From Colwellia sp. D2M02 (GTDB taxonomy: Bacteria; Pseudomonadota; Gammaproteobacteria; Enterobacterales; Alteromonadaceae), in NCBI RefSeq assembly GCF_018860755.1, contig NZ_JAHKPW010000078.1, positions 37,569 to 101,568 on the forward strand: a stretch of 64,000 nucleotides of DNA, given 5' to 3'. Positions 1 through 9,203 of this stretch are shown here, piece after piece. Each line of letters starts with the position of its first letter. Position 1 is the first letter of the stretch. A model generated the notes under the pieces. The model was given only the letters and a program-made list of their open reading frames with translations, searched no databases and was not told the origin of the DNA. A program made the position numbers and the translations under genes.

Positions 1-708
1 TCTTAAAAAATCTAAATCATGTTCAACATCAGTCATTGCTGCTTGGCATTGCGCTAGAATATCACCACGATACTTAGCTAGTTCTTCAAGGTAACGTGAT
101 GCTTTAAATAAAAACATTCCGCTATTCCATAAAAAATCACCTGACGCAAGATAACCAATAGCCGTTTCTTCATTAGGCTTTTCAACAAACTGAGCTACCT
201 TAAAGGTATTATCTTTTTGCTGTTCGCCTTTTTTAATATAGCCGTAGCCTGTTTCAGCATGTGTCGGCACGATACCAAAAGTGACTAGTTTTCCTTGCTC
301 TGCAGCAATGCTAGCTTGAGCAACCACCTGATGAAAAGTTTCAGTGTCTTTAATTACATGATCGGCAGCCAATACTAACAGCATTGCTTCTTTATCTTGT
401 TTAAGTGCATTTAATGCGGCTAACGCGATAGCTGGCGCGGTATTTCTCCCCTCTGGCTCGAGCAAAATAGTACCTTGCGAAACAGACAATTGTCTTACCT
501 GCTCTGCGACTAAAAAACGATGCTCTTCATTACAAATAAATACGGGATCACTACAATGATTAGGCAAACGCAATAAGGTATCTTGCAACATGCTAGTGTC
601 ATTAACTAACGGCAAAAATTGTTTAGGAAAAAGTGCGCGAGAAAGCGGCCAAAGACGTGTGCCGCTGCCGCCGCACATAATTGCTGGGAAAATAGTAGCA
701 GAACTCAT
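1..708 (-). CDS. manC: Mannose-1-phosphate guanylyltransferase (ManC/AlgA type), C-terminus cut by window edge
   Basis: Makes GDP-mannose from mannose-1-phosphate and GTP, the activated donor for mannose-containing exopolysaccharide. The 236 visible residues start at the ATG at 708-706 and run open to the window edge. The nucleotidyltransferase signature [13 protein letters not shown] begins at residue 12, followed by FPKQF, the [10 protein letters not shown] segment, an AADH motif and FVEKP, all diagnostic of the ManC/AlgA family. It lies distal in the minus-strand EPS direction, about 165 bp beyond the second beta-helix gene. That suits supply of precursor to the locus, although the gap could hold its own promoter. 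The rest of the gene, including any C-terminal cupin isomerase domain, lies outside the window, so whether it is bifunctional cannot be told. Confidence 0.9.
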   Translation of the reverse strand, partial: MSSATIFPAIMCGGSGTRLWPLSRALFPKQFLPLVNDTSMLQDTLLRLPNHCSDPVFICNEEHRFLVAEQVRQLSVSQGTILLEPEGRNTAPAIALAALNALKQDKEAMLLVLAADHVIKDTETFHQVVAQASIAAEQGKLVTFGIVPTHAETGYGYIKKGEQQKDNTFKVAQFVEKPNEETAIGYLASGDFLWNSGMFLFKASRYLEELAKYRGDILAQCQAAMTDVEHDLDFLR

Positions 709-873
709 GTTTATTCCATTGATGAGGTTATAATGGCGTAATGATAAGCTATAGGCTGATTATTTCATATATCTTACGCCGAAAAATCTCTGTTTATGAC
801 GATTAAAGTTAAATGTTGCCAACAAAAAACATCTAAAAATTCACTTAATATAACTAATCATTTCACAATAAAA

Positions 874-2073
874 TTATTTAATCGGACAATAATGCCATTG
901 TTCACAAAAACTGTTAGGTAAGGATGGAAAAGCAGGTAGCCCAAGCTCACTCCGATCATTAAAATAAGTATTACTATCACTGACGTAAGATGAGCTATCT
1001 TTACCAATAACAATGTTCTTATTTTGAGTCAATTCAATAGCCTGTGACTCTTTAGGTAAAGCTAAAAGATAATTTACGCCCAAGCGTTCCAAGTAAACGA
1101 CATTATCGGTCATAAGAATGCTATTACGTAGATGTGAAATACCTTCAAGCCCATAACCAATAACCTGACCATTGACTGAATTAGGACCTTGCGCAAGCAA
1201 AGAGTTTTTCACCATTAGCTCTCCGCCATTAGGCATATCAATTAAACGACTATCATCAGCTGATAATGAGGCAATAACACTTGCATTAACCACCAAACTT
1301 TCACCTCTAACTTTAATGGCATGCCCTTGGCTTTTCGTTGCAACGAAAACAGACTCTTCGATGTAAACAGACGCTTTATTGCTATAAATACCATGAGCTT
1401 GTCCATTATGCCCTAGGCGCTCAAAACGACTTTGATATATTTTGATAAACCCCGCTTGTTTGGCAGTTTCTAACACTCCTTCTTGACTACCATGAAAAAA
1501 GATATGTTTTAGCGTTAAATTAACGCCTTCTTGACGAATACAAGCACCATTACCGTCTCTATTACTAATACCATGACATTCAATATTATTGACGGTTAGG
1601 TTATTGCCTTTACTTAAAATAAAACCTTTACCTTGCGCAATGCCTTTTTGAAAAATAACATGCCCCAAGCCAGTGATAGTAATATCGTGTTTAGTAATAA
1701 CTAGCGGCGTATGATAGGTTCCTGGGGCAATCAGTAGTTCATCGCCATGCTGTAAAGCCGAAACAGCACTTGTTAGATCGCTATATTCTGTACCATTAAC
1801 TGAAAACGGTTGAGTAAGATGTTGATCCGCAGGCTGAGGTTTCCAAGCATGAAGCACGCTATCAATTTCATCAGCAACACTTTGCATACGCCCATTGGTT
1901 AGCGCTTTATAGTCTTTACTTTTTTGCCATGAGTAATACTCCTGGCTAATTTTTTTAGTCACTTTAGCGATTAGATACGGCTGGGTAAGTAACACACCGA
2001 ACACTACTAAATGCGCCAATAACCCAGAAACAAATAGGTAGTTCGTTATTATTTTTCTAAAGATGCTTTTCAT
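874..2073 (-). CDS. Membrane-anchored right-handed parallel beta-helix protein
   Basis: A 399-residue protein with one hydrophobic segment near residues 10-31, probably an anchor or uncleaved signal, followed by a parallel beta-helix fold. The fold is suggested by repeated short strands such as LTVNNIECHGIS, LTLKHIFFHGS and VYIEESVFVA spaced about 20-25 residues apart. Its start codon overlaps the stop of the upstream beta-helix gene by 4 bp, so the two are probably translationally coupled and act together. Such folds are common in polysaccharide lyases, epimerases and pectate-lyase-like enzymes, so action on the nascent exopolysaccharide in the periplasm is plausible. No catalytic residues could be assigned with certainty. 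Function is inferred from fold and location only. Confidence 0.6.
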   Translation of the reverse strand: MKSIFRKIITNYLFVSGLLAHLVVFGVLLTQPYLIAKVTKKISQEYYSWQKSKDYKALTNGRMQSVADEIDSVLHAWKPQPADQHLTQPFSVNGTEYSDLTSAVSALQHGDELLIAPGTYHTPLVITKHDITITGLGHVIFQKGIAQGKGFILSKGNNLTVNNIECHGISNRDGNGACIRQEGVNLTLKHIFFHGSQEGVLETAKQAGFIKIYQSRFERLGHNGQAHGIYSNKASVYIEESVFVATKSQGHAIKVRGESLVVNASVIASLSADDSRLIDMPNGGELMVKNSLLAQGPNSVNGQVIGYGLEGISHLRNSILMTDNVVYLERLGVNYLLALPKESQAIELTQNKNIVIGKDSSSYVSDSNTYFNDRSELGLPAFPSLPNSFCEQWHYCPIK

Positions 2074-3560
2074 CGTACTAACCTATCTCTATCATTACTG
2101 TTTGTCTGACTCGTTAGGTTTAATTGATACGTACAAAAAGAGTCCGAGGAATACGCCCCAACATAAGGTTTACTCGGTAAATTCTGACAAAAATCAATAG
2201 AGTACTCTGCCGATGACTTATCTCGAGGTAAACTTTCAAGCGGTTTTTTCCAAGAAAAATTCCCTATATCGGGAGCCACAAAGTAGTTTGAAAGCGTATC
2301 TTTACCCGTTAAAAAATTACGGTTTTCAATTAAATTATTGGCTTGTATAATGGTGGCATTATCACGATTTTTTATTCGACCCGACAGTATGTTATGTTCA
2401 ACATTGGCAGTACTCTCAGGGTACCTCACATCAATACCTAAAGTGTTATATAAGGTATTATGTGCAATAAGGCTGTTACGTGAACGATTTACATAAATTC
2501 CGACGTCATTTGAACAATGCATAATAATATTATGGCGAATAACCCCACCAACATGCTCCGCGCTATTTTGATTACGTCGGTGCTGCTGTAATGAGCCGCC
2601 GCCACCTAAAGAAAGTCCCAGTGCAGTATAATCATCGGATAAATTTGCCGCACAAATTACTAGATTGCGTTCAAAAACTCCTTGTTCGGAGCCGCCTTTA
2701 AAAAAGGCAGCATAACTGACCTTGTCGCCCGCTGATTTTTGAATATCAAAAATAAAGTTATCACTCACTTGCCAATAGCTAGCGTGCATTAAATCAAAAG
2801 GAGTTACCGGATTAGCGGTCTTACGGGGGCTAGTATTGAAAAAAGTATTGTGCTGCACACGACCATAATCAGGATATGAATCACTTACACCATTAACCTT
2901 AATCATGGCGTTGAAGTCTTGCATAATATTATTTTTGATGACCGTATGTTGTGCTTTTCCAACCACATGGAACGCATGTTCACATTGCGTGTGGCTTTTA
3001 CAATTACCAATTAGGTGTAAGTTACTAAATTGCCAGTAAGGCTTATTAACAACAAAGCCTTCTCCTTTAATTAATAACTTTACGGTACCTAATGAGGCAG
3101 CTGTGACTTTAATGGGGAAATGACTAGTACCACTGTTACCTATCTGAATGCTAGCTTGATTAATTTTATATTTACCTGGCAATAATAAAACAGTTTGTCC
3201 AGGCTTAACCTTTTTTAATGCGGTAAGCAGTTCTGATGCATTAGAGACATAAATATCTTCTAACCTGCTTTGATAGGTGCTTTTTTTATTCGCCCCAGTA
3301 CCCGACCAATTAGCTAGATCAATTTGTCTAAAATAGTAATTTTCAACTTCAAAATAACTCATCGTATTCAAAATTGGCGCTACAATACGATATAGGTTTG
3401 GCTGATTAACTTGTAGGTTATTTTTAACTTTTTCACTAAAAAGCGGAAGAGATAAACCCGTTGAATACACTTTCAGTAATACCACAGCAACAATAACTGC
3501 CATAAATATATTGGCAAGTGCACCAATGATAATAAAATACCTTTTTAAGATTGCTACCAC
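2070..3560 (-). CDS. Membrane-anchored beta-helix protein, polysaccharide lyase/epimerase-like
   Basis: A 496-residue protein with an N-terminal hydrophobic segment (about residues 10-30) and a right-handed beta-helix. The phrase LLLPGKYKI followed by the GTSHFPIKV segment resembles the start of the helix in PL6/chondroitinase B-like and alginate-active proteins. Further strands include FSNLHLIGNC, TVIKNNIMQDF, VIRHNIIMHCS and SLIAHNTLYNT. It is the first of a coupled pair of beta-helix genes at the distal end of the EPS operon. The likely role is modification or trimming of the polymer in the periplasm, but lyase, C5-epimerase or structural binding roles cannot be separated by eye. Eight cysteines are scattered through the exported part, so disulfides are possible. 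Confidence 0.6.
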   Translation of the reverse strand: MVAILKRYFIIIGALANIFMAVIVAVVLLKVYSTGLSLPLFSEKVKNNLQVNQPNLYRIVAPILNTMSYFEVENYYFRQIDLANWSGTGANKKSTYQSRLEDIYVSNASELLTALKKVKPGQTVLLLPGKYKINQASIQIGNSGTSHFPIKVTAASLGTVKLLIKGEGFVVNKPYWQFSNLHLIGNCKSHTQCEHAFHVVGKAQHTVIKNNIMQDFNAMIKVNGVSDSYPDYGRVQHNTFFNTSPRKTANPVTPFDLMHASYWQVSDNFIFDIQKSAGDKVSYAAFFKGGSEQGVFERNLVICAANLSDDYTALGLSLGGGGSLQQHRRNQNSAEHVGGVIRHNIIMHCSNDVGIYVNRSRNSLIAHNTLYNTLGIDVRYPESTANVEHNILSGRIKNRDNATIIQANNLIENRNFLTGKDTLSNYFVAPDIGNFSWKKPLESLPRDKSSAEYSIDFCQNLPSKPYVGAYSSDSFCTYQLNLTSQTNSNDRDRLVR

Positions 3561-3682
3561 GCAGAAACTCCATCTATATAGCGATAATTTTTTAGGTAAA
3601 GTAAACCGTTACTGCTTATCAGTTTGTCTTAAAACTCTTTGATAAAGAGCCTGTAAACCTCTATAAAAAACAAACCTACTCA

Positions 3683-4822
3683 CTATTTATCTAACGATTT
3701 TATATGATTTAATATTGTCTTTACCCTACATTCCCATGTGTTATTTCTAGCGACACTTTTTCTTTCAGCTAAAGCGGTAGATTGCCCATTTTCATTTAAT
3801 AATTGTTTAATCTTTTCAATCCACTCTTCGGCACCTTCAGCAATAGAAACAACATGAGAGAACTCTCTAACAGCTTCTATATCAGCAGAAATAACTGGTT
3901 TACCCACAGCCAAGTATTCATGAAGTTTTAATGGATAACCCGACGATGCCCAACCACTTTTATCAGATTTATAAATCATGGTATTAATATCAAAATGATG
4001 CATATAAGAAGCTATTTCTTCTTTCTTTTTACTTCCTAAATAAAAGCTATTTTTTAAATTTTTTAATTGATTAAAGGCGTGCAAATCTTCTTGTGTTAGA
4101 TTATTAACAGGCCCAATCAAAACAAACGAAACATCTTGAAAATAATTAGCCAACGCTAACCATAGTGACAAGTCCGCTTTTTGGTTAATCGCTCCAACAT
4201 AGCCTACTCTCGGCTGAGGAATATTATCTAATTCAGCAGGTTGCTCACACGCATTAGAGAAAGCATCATAATCAACCCCATTAGGTACAAACTTTACTTT
4301 ATTCTCTGATTGCGATTTTAAATAACGCTCCTGAATAAGTACCGACGAGGTAATGATAAGATCTGCTTGGGTCGATAACCGAGCATCATTTTCTTTCTCA
4401 TGACTACCGTAACCACTTTGCTTTGAATAGTCATCGTAAGCATGAAAAACTAAGTAATCATGCTTAATATGTTTTACATATTCAAAAAATAATGGATGAA
4501 ATATATATAAAACTACCGGTTGCTCTTTGGAAATATGCTTAGTGAGTTTAGCTACATAATGCTCTATAGATGTTTTATCAAGCAACGCTACTCTAGGAGT
4601 TCTCAAAAATAAGTAGCTAGGGTTAACTACTGTAACATTATCTTGTTTTGTGTGTGCTGCGCTAAAAAGTGAATTAACAAGTTTTCCAAACGTAAAGTGC
4701 CACGTAAATAATGCTCCGTTTCCGTATGTAACACTATGTTGCTGACCAATAAGGCTAAATAGTTGCTGTCTATTCATCCAGCGACTTTGCCATTCGTTTG
4801 GAGCTAACACGATAAATTGCAT
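3683..4822 (-). CDS. Glycosyltransferase (GT4/TuaH-like)
   Basis: Likely transfers a sugar from a nucleotide donor onto the lipid-linked repeat unit at the cytoplasmic membrane face. The C-terminal half holds a GT-B donor-binding domain: VKFVPNGVDYDAF, RVGYVGAINQKADL, FVLIGPVN and GYPLKLHEYLAVGKPVIS, the last being the E-x7-E-type region of GT4 enzymes. The ATG at 4822-4820 is preferred over the in-frame GTG at 4825 because AAGGA lies 6-7 nt upstream of it. The TGA of a decayed upstream gene overlaps this start as TGATG, a relic of translational coupling. The product has 379 residues. The acceptor and donor sugars are unknown. Confidence 0.75.
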   Translation of the reverse strand: MQFIVLAPNEWQSRWMNRQQLFSLIGQQHSVTYGNGALFTWHFTFGKLVNSLFSAAHTKQDNVTVVNPSYLFLRTPRVALLDKTSIEHYVAKLTKHISKEQPVVLYIFHPLFFEYVKHIKHDYLVFHAYDDYSKQSGYGSHEKENDARLSTQADLIITSSVLIQERYLKSQSENKVKFVPNGVDYDAFSNACEQPAELDNIPQPRVGYVGAINQKADLSLWLALANYFQDVSFVLIGPVNNLTQEDLHAFNQLKNLKNSFYLGSKKKEEIASYMHHFDINTMIYKSDKSGWASSGYPLKLHEYLAVGKPVISADIEAVREFSHVVSIAEGAEEWIEKIKQLLNENGQSTALAERKSVARNNTWECRVKTILNHIKSLDK

Positions 4823-5144
4823 CACTTTTCCTTTAGTATTGATTGATAGATACTTTCTATTTTCGCGGTATATGAATTCAATGAATAACGACTCTCTATT
4901 ATTGTCTGGTACTCTTGAGAGTCGTAACGTTTTTTGCCATTTAAAATTGCAGAGACAGGACCTCTAACAATAAATTTAATTAACAACCATGGTGCAAAAA
5001 GTCATTTTAAAAAGCACTTTGCATTAAAGTAACAAATAAATTGTCTATTGCAGTATGAGTATTTATGCCCTTTCGAATAAAAGCTTCGCTATTATTCACC
5101 GTCAGAGTGTCACACTCATAATGAACAAAAATTTGTGTTTTTTT
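4822..5144 (-). pseudogene. Decayed 3' remnant of an EPS-locus gene
   Basis: This 325-bp gap between two glycosyltransferase genes is not empty. On the minus strand, 5001-4822 reads as a 59-codon open stretch ending in TGA. It contains LFAPWLLIKF, VRGPVSAILNGKKRY and SLNSYTAKIESIY, in the style of the C-terminal tail of a sugar-transferring enzyme. Just upstream, 5144-5007 is open in another frame (NNSEAFIRKGINTH and VTLMQSAF). The two pieces join across a T5A4 run at 5006-5014 if a frameshift and the TGA at 5004-5002 are ignored. No start or catalytic part remains, because the upstream gene ends at 5151. The final TGA overlaps the next gene's ATG, as expected for a once-functional operon member. 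The family is not identified. Confidence 0.55.
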
Positions 5145-5150
5145 TCATTT

Positions 5151-6389
5151 TTATTTAGTTCGCTTTAGTATTCTGTATAGCGTTGGGTAATCTTCTTCTA
5201 ATTTATCAACAAACAATTGCTTTTTACTTTTAGCATGCTTTTTCAGCATTTTATCATCATATTTTAGTGCTGACTTTTTCGCTTCATTAACCTCCTCCGC
5301 GGTAAGTACTCTAACATTAGACAAAGTATCAGCGATTTTTTTGGTATTATTTTCCCATGAAAAGTGACGCACAGCATACTCTCTCGCTTGTGCTTTTAAG
5401 TTTTGAATATTATTTTGATTATCAACATAAAACTTTAACGATTCATGTAAAGAATCAAGCGCAACTTCACATTGCGGCCAATAATAACCATCCCATCGAG
5501 ACCATAATTTTTCAATATTGACAGCTTTTCCATTTTCACCATGCTCACCAACAAACTCATTCATAGGTCCATTATCGGGTACGATAATAGGTAATCCAGC
5601 CGATGCGGCTTCTAATATTGTAAGGCCTATACCGTCTAATCTAGATGGATAAACGTAAACATCTCCTAAATGATATAGACCTGGAGCAGAAACAGTATAT
5701 TCATGCAACTCTAATGAGCCTGAGCTTAATAGTTTATCTATATCTGCTGCTAACTGAGGAAAAGCCGTTTTGAGGTCTACTTGACTATGCACTATTAATT
5801 TAGCTTCGCCCTCTAACCTAAGAAATGCTTTTATTAATAAATCGGTTCCTTTTCTGTAAGGGCTCATGCCCGCAGAATGGAAAAACTTAACCCCTCCTTC
5901 ATCTCCTTTGTGCTCTTGCGGTTGATAAAGGTTGGTATCTGTTCCCCATGGAAAGAAAAGGCACTGAGGGTGATGCTCAAACACACTACGGTGTCGTTCA
6001 GTATTACAAATTAAAAAGTCATAAACCCCAAAACACGGTACAATTTCTTCAGTATAGTAATCAATATATGCCCCTGTTTTGATATTCAAGTCTCGACAAA
6101 GAAGAACTGGCGCCCATATTTTTTGCTCATTAAAAAGTACAAGCTCAATTTCGTTGTCTAGTAACCAAGCTCTGAAGTTTTCTAAGTTGATATCTGTAAA
6201 AGCAAACGTGAGTGGCTTTTTTGCCCAAGTAACATAATCACCATCCCAATTAGGATCACCTATTGCAAATTCTTCGCCACCACGAGCATAAATAAAGACG
6301 TCATGCTCGTGTTCAAGCACTTCTTTAAATTGCTTTGATACATACGCAGCACCTCGCTCAAACCATGTTGTTACAATGCCGATTTTCAT
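5151..6389 (-). CDS. Glycosyltransferase family 4 protein
   Basis: A 412-residue GT-B fold enzyme expected to add a sugar during repeat-unit assembly at the inner membrane. Visible family features are the N-terminal MKIGIVTTWFERGAAYV, the donor-domain segments FFHSAGMSPYRKGTDLL and KLIVHSQVDL, and the GT4 signature VYPSRLDGIGLTILEAASAGLPIIV followed by DNGPMNEFV. A lysine-rich tail (residues 365-412) is charged and could lie on the membrane. It follows the pyruvyl transferase gene after 18 bp in the same operon. Donor and linkage are not predictable from sequence alone. Confidence 0.8.
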   Translation of the reverse strand: MKIGIVTTWFERGAAYVSKQFKEVLEHEHDVFIYARGGEEFAIGDPNWDGDYVTWAKKPLTFAFTDINLENFRAWLLDNEIELVLFNEQKIWAPVLLCRDLNIKTGAYIDYYTEEIVPCFGVYDFLICNTERHRSVFEHHPQCLFFPWGTDTNLYQPQEHKGDEGGVKFFHSAGMSPYRKGTDLLIKAFLRLEGEAKLIVHSQVDLKTAFPQLAADIDKLLSSGSLELHEYTVSAPGLYHLGDVYVYPSRLDGIGLTILEAASAGLPIIVPDNGPMNEFVGEHGENGKAVNIEKLWSRWDGYYWPQCEVALDSLHESLKFYVDNQNNIQNLKAQAREYAVRHFSWENNTKKIADTLSNVRVLTAEEVNEAKKSALKYDDKMLKKHAKSKKQLFVDKLEEDYPTLYRILKRTK

Positions 6390-6407
6390 AACTTTCCTTA
6401 TTAATAA

Positions 6408-7646
6408 TTACCAGTTAAATTTCAATTTTGAACGGATATACTCTTTAAATTTTGAAGGAAATAGCTTACTGGTATACCTTCCGATGAACAGGGCAAACTT
6501 TTGTAGTCGCACTATGATAAATGCGTCATAGAACAAGTTGATACAATGGCCTAAAGTCTTTCCTCTTCCTTTAAATTCAAACTGACTGTGGTCTGCTGAC
6601 ATAAACTCCGAAATATTTAACTCGTTTAATTTAAATGCATTATTTAGCTTATCTGAGGCTACTGTAGAAGGAGAAAATCCTTTCAACTTAACGAGTACAT
6701 CCTCAGCACTATTATCTAAAGTTAGAATGGCATCTTGATATCCCAGTCTACCAATGACATTATTTATCTTTGGATCATAAGACAACGCAACAAATGGTAT
6801 ATTAGACATAATGGCAAATAAATTGGCATGCAGTCTCATCGATATCAAACCTTCTAAGCCCTTAATAGACTCTAATGTTTTGGAAAAACAACGCTCGTCA
6901 CTAAGTTCTATTTTCTCGGGAAACAACTCTAATAATTGTCGATACAAAATTAAATCATCAGATTCATAAGCAAAAAATACAGGTGTAACGCCATCATTCA
7001 GCAGCTTTTCAATTATTTCGGCTAGGAAATCAATATGTAAGCCCTTCCATTGTCTAAAAGCTAATCCTACTCTGCTTGTTTTCTTTGCTTCATGTTTGGT
7101 TAATTGGCTATTGATCAAATATATTGAATCACTTCCTAATTCGCATTTATAACTATATTCACCATAAGCATTATTTGACGCATTCAACGACTCAATATCT
7201 CTATAATTAATTCGTTGTACGCTATCTAAGAATCGATGACCCAAAGTATGGCCATAGTCCGAGCTAATAGGGCCAAAGCCTACTCCTGTAGCCAATGACG
7301 GTATTTTGTAATACTTTGCTATGGCTGCAATAAGGGTACAGTGCTCCATTAGTTTGGCACTATGAACGTCTTGCAGAATTCCGCCCCCTACAAAAATAAC
7401 ACGATCCATTTTTCGAATCGTAGCAACTAATATAAAAAAGTCTTTGGTTGTAATAGGCCTCCCTGGATACGTACATTTTAAGTAGTGGTAAGATTTACCT
7501 AAATATTGTTCACTTACATCAGGCTGTCCTGTGGCAATATATATTTCTGTACTATCATTTTGAATTTGCTGAGCGACCGCTGCACCTATGGCTTCGTCAC
7601 CGACGTTCAACCCACCTATATAGCCTACTAACAATACTTTTTTCAT
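6408..7646 (-). CDS. Polysaccharide pyruvyl transferase family protein (WcaK/AmsJ/CsaB type)
   Basis: Predicted to add ketal-linked pyruvate from phosphoenolpyruvate to a sugar of the polymer, giving it negative charge. The start is taken at the Met of MKKVLLVGYIGGLNVGDEA, the classic N-terminus of the family. A 17-codon upstream extension is open but has no resemblance to the family. Other hallmarks are VIFVGGGILQD, ATGVGFGPI with the S-x-RD-type segment (INYRDIESL), and GLISMRLHANLFAIMSNIPFVALSYDPK. The gene sits between the flippase and a glycosyltransferase. The product is 412 residues with a basic C-terminal tail. Confidence 0.85.
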   Translation of the reverse strand: MKKVLLVGYIGGLNVGDEAIGAAVAQQIQNDSTEIYIATGQPDVSEQYLGKSYHYLKCTYPGRPITTKDFFILVATIRKMDRVIFVGGGILQDVHSAKLMEHCTLIAAIAKYYKIPSLATGVGFGPISSDYGHTLGHRFLDSVQRINYRDIESLNASNNAYGEYSYKCELGSDSIYLINSQLTKHEAKKTSRVGLAFRQWKGLHIDFLAEIIEKLLNDGVTPVFFAYESDDLILYRQLLELFPEKIELSDERCFSKTLESIKGLEGLISMRLHANLFAIMSNIPFVALSYDPKINNVIGRLGYQDAILTLDNSAEDVLVKLKGFSPSTVASDKLNNAFKLNELNISEFMSADHSQFEFKGRGKTLGHCINLFYDAFIIVRLQKFALFIGRYTSKLFPSKFKEYIRSKLKFNW

Positions 7647-7709
7647 ACTTTCATCTTTTATAATCATCATCCTTAAACCACAGTAGGGACATGCCACCTA
7701 CCAAACCTT

Positions 7710-9203
7710 TTAACTAGCTTTCAACAACTTAACCTTTATTTTATTTCGAATACTAATCAAATTTAATCTCACAAATTGAGATAAATCTGACTCGGGAAAA
7801 AGTCTTAGATATATCAAGGTGAAGAAACTATAAATGACTATACCTATTATGGCTTTCAGTAGCAGCATTAATAAATTACTTCCCAAACTCACGACTTGTA
7901 AATAAGGAAGAAGTAACTCAATACTTATGTACATTAGTAAGCTAGTAAAAACAGGGAACACAAATACCTTGGCACATTTGATGAGAGATATAGATAAATA
8001 TCTACTCACAATTAAAAAACTTAATGGCATGGTAATGAGTGATACAAATAAAATAACAAGTGATGCTCCAAGTGCTCCAGAGCGCTCAACGAAGTACAAT
8101 AAGAGAGGGATAATAAATATAATGCGCACAAGAGATATTAATGACGGTATATTTGGTTTACCAATAACAACAAAAACAGTACCAATATTTTGTACCGCAC
8201 ACCGACTAAAACCGTAGAGAGATAATATAGCGATGATAGGGATTATTGGTTGCCACTGGTCCCCTAGCCCTAACTGAACAATTTCTGGGGAACATATTGA
8301 AATCCCCACCGACACTGGCGCACTAACGAAAATAATAATTTCCGTGATCTTTAAAAACGTCACTCTAAGCTTTTCAATATCATTTTTTAATTTCGCATAA
8401 CCTGGAAAAATAGAACGACTCAGAGGGAATAATAATTCTGTTGTTGGCAAATTTGAAATTTCATAACCTACAGTATAATAACCTAGTTGCTCAGCACTTG
8501 ATTGTTTACCAACGATAATGTCAGTAACCTTATGGTTGAAGAAAATAAGTAAGTTATTAAGTAGTAGCCATTTAGAAAACTTGAATAACTCCTTAGCTTC
8601 ACTTAATTCTAACTTAGGCCTGTATGGGTGCATTAAAAACGACATGAAAGTCTTAGCAATTGCATTAGCATACATACCTATCACTAATGCCCAGTAGTTT
8701 TCTAAATAAAATGTAAAACCTATGGTTATAACAAAAGAGAATAATTTTGAATACACCTCAAGCGGAAACTCTTTGGCTAAATCCAACTCTTTTCTATACA
8801 GAACAAATCCAATATTTTGTACTGCGGTGATAAATGGCAACAAAGCTACAGCAAGCACCAATTCCTCTACTCTTTGATCGTTATAATACGTAGCGACTAA
8901 ACCACTTACAGAGACTAATACAGTAGAGAGTATTAATCCCATTATTAACTTTAGGGTCCATGCAGAATTTAAGGTTTTATTCGTGACGTTATCTTTTTGA
9001 ATAATATTTAAATCAAAACCAAAACTGGTGAACACCTCAAGAAAAGCCACAACAATCATACACATAGCAATTACACCAAAATCTTCTGGTGCTAATAACC
9101 TTGCTAAAATGACGGTGCTTATTAATCCTAAAGATTTAACTAAGAACTTAGTGAATACAGCCCAACCTGCTCCAATTGCAATTTTTTTATTGAGAGCATC
9201 CAT
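7710..9203 (-). CDS. wzx: Wzx-type oligosaccharide flippase (MOP superfamily)
   Basis: Moves undecaprenyl-linked repeat units across the inner membrane to the periplasmic face. The 497 residues form about 12-14 hydrophobic segments, starting with the Wzx/polysaccharide-synthase motif GWAVFTKFLVKSLGLISTVILARLLAPEDFG, cited here only by its key residues K-R-L-P-D-F-G near 19-43. The segment VGYEISNLPTTELLFPLSRSIFPGYAKL is typical of the WzxC/polysaccharide-synthase subfamily. Its ATG overlaps the stop of the upstream glycosyltransferase by one base (TAATG). With the O-antigen-ligase-like protein and the chain-length protein, it completes a Wzx/Wzy-type export route. Confidence 0.88.
   Translation of the reverse strand: MDALNKKIAIGAGWAVFTKFLVKSLGLISTVILARLLAPEDFGVIAMCMIVVAFLEVFTSFGFDLNIIQKDNVTNKTLNSAWTLKLIMGLILSTVLVSVSGLVATYYNDQRVEELVLAVALLPFITAVQNIGFVLYRKELDLAKEFPLEVYSKLFSFVITIGFTFYLENYWALVIGMYANAIAKTFMSFLMHPYRPKLELSEAKELFKFSKWLLLNNLLIFFNHKVTDIIVGKQSSAEQLGYYTVGYEISNLPTTELLFPLSRSIFPGYAKLKNDIEKLRVTFLKITEIIIFVSAPVSVGISICSPEIVQLGLGDQWQPIIPIIAILSLYGFSRCAVQNIGTVFVVIGKPNIPSLISLVRIIFIIPLLLYFVERSGALGASLVILFVSLITMPLSFLIVSRYLSISLIKCAKVFVFPVFTSLLMYISIELLLPYLQVVSLGSNLLMLLLKAIIGIVIYSFFTLIYLRLFPESDLSQFVRLNLISIRNKIKVKLLKAS

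Noticed and set aside
7647..7697. CPYCG motif at the extended N-terminus of the pyruvyl transferase as a metal site
   Set aside because: It is in an upstream extension before the conserved family start and is not expected to be translated.
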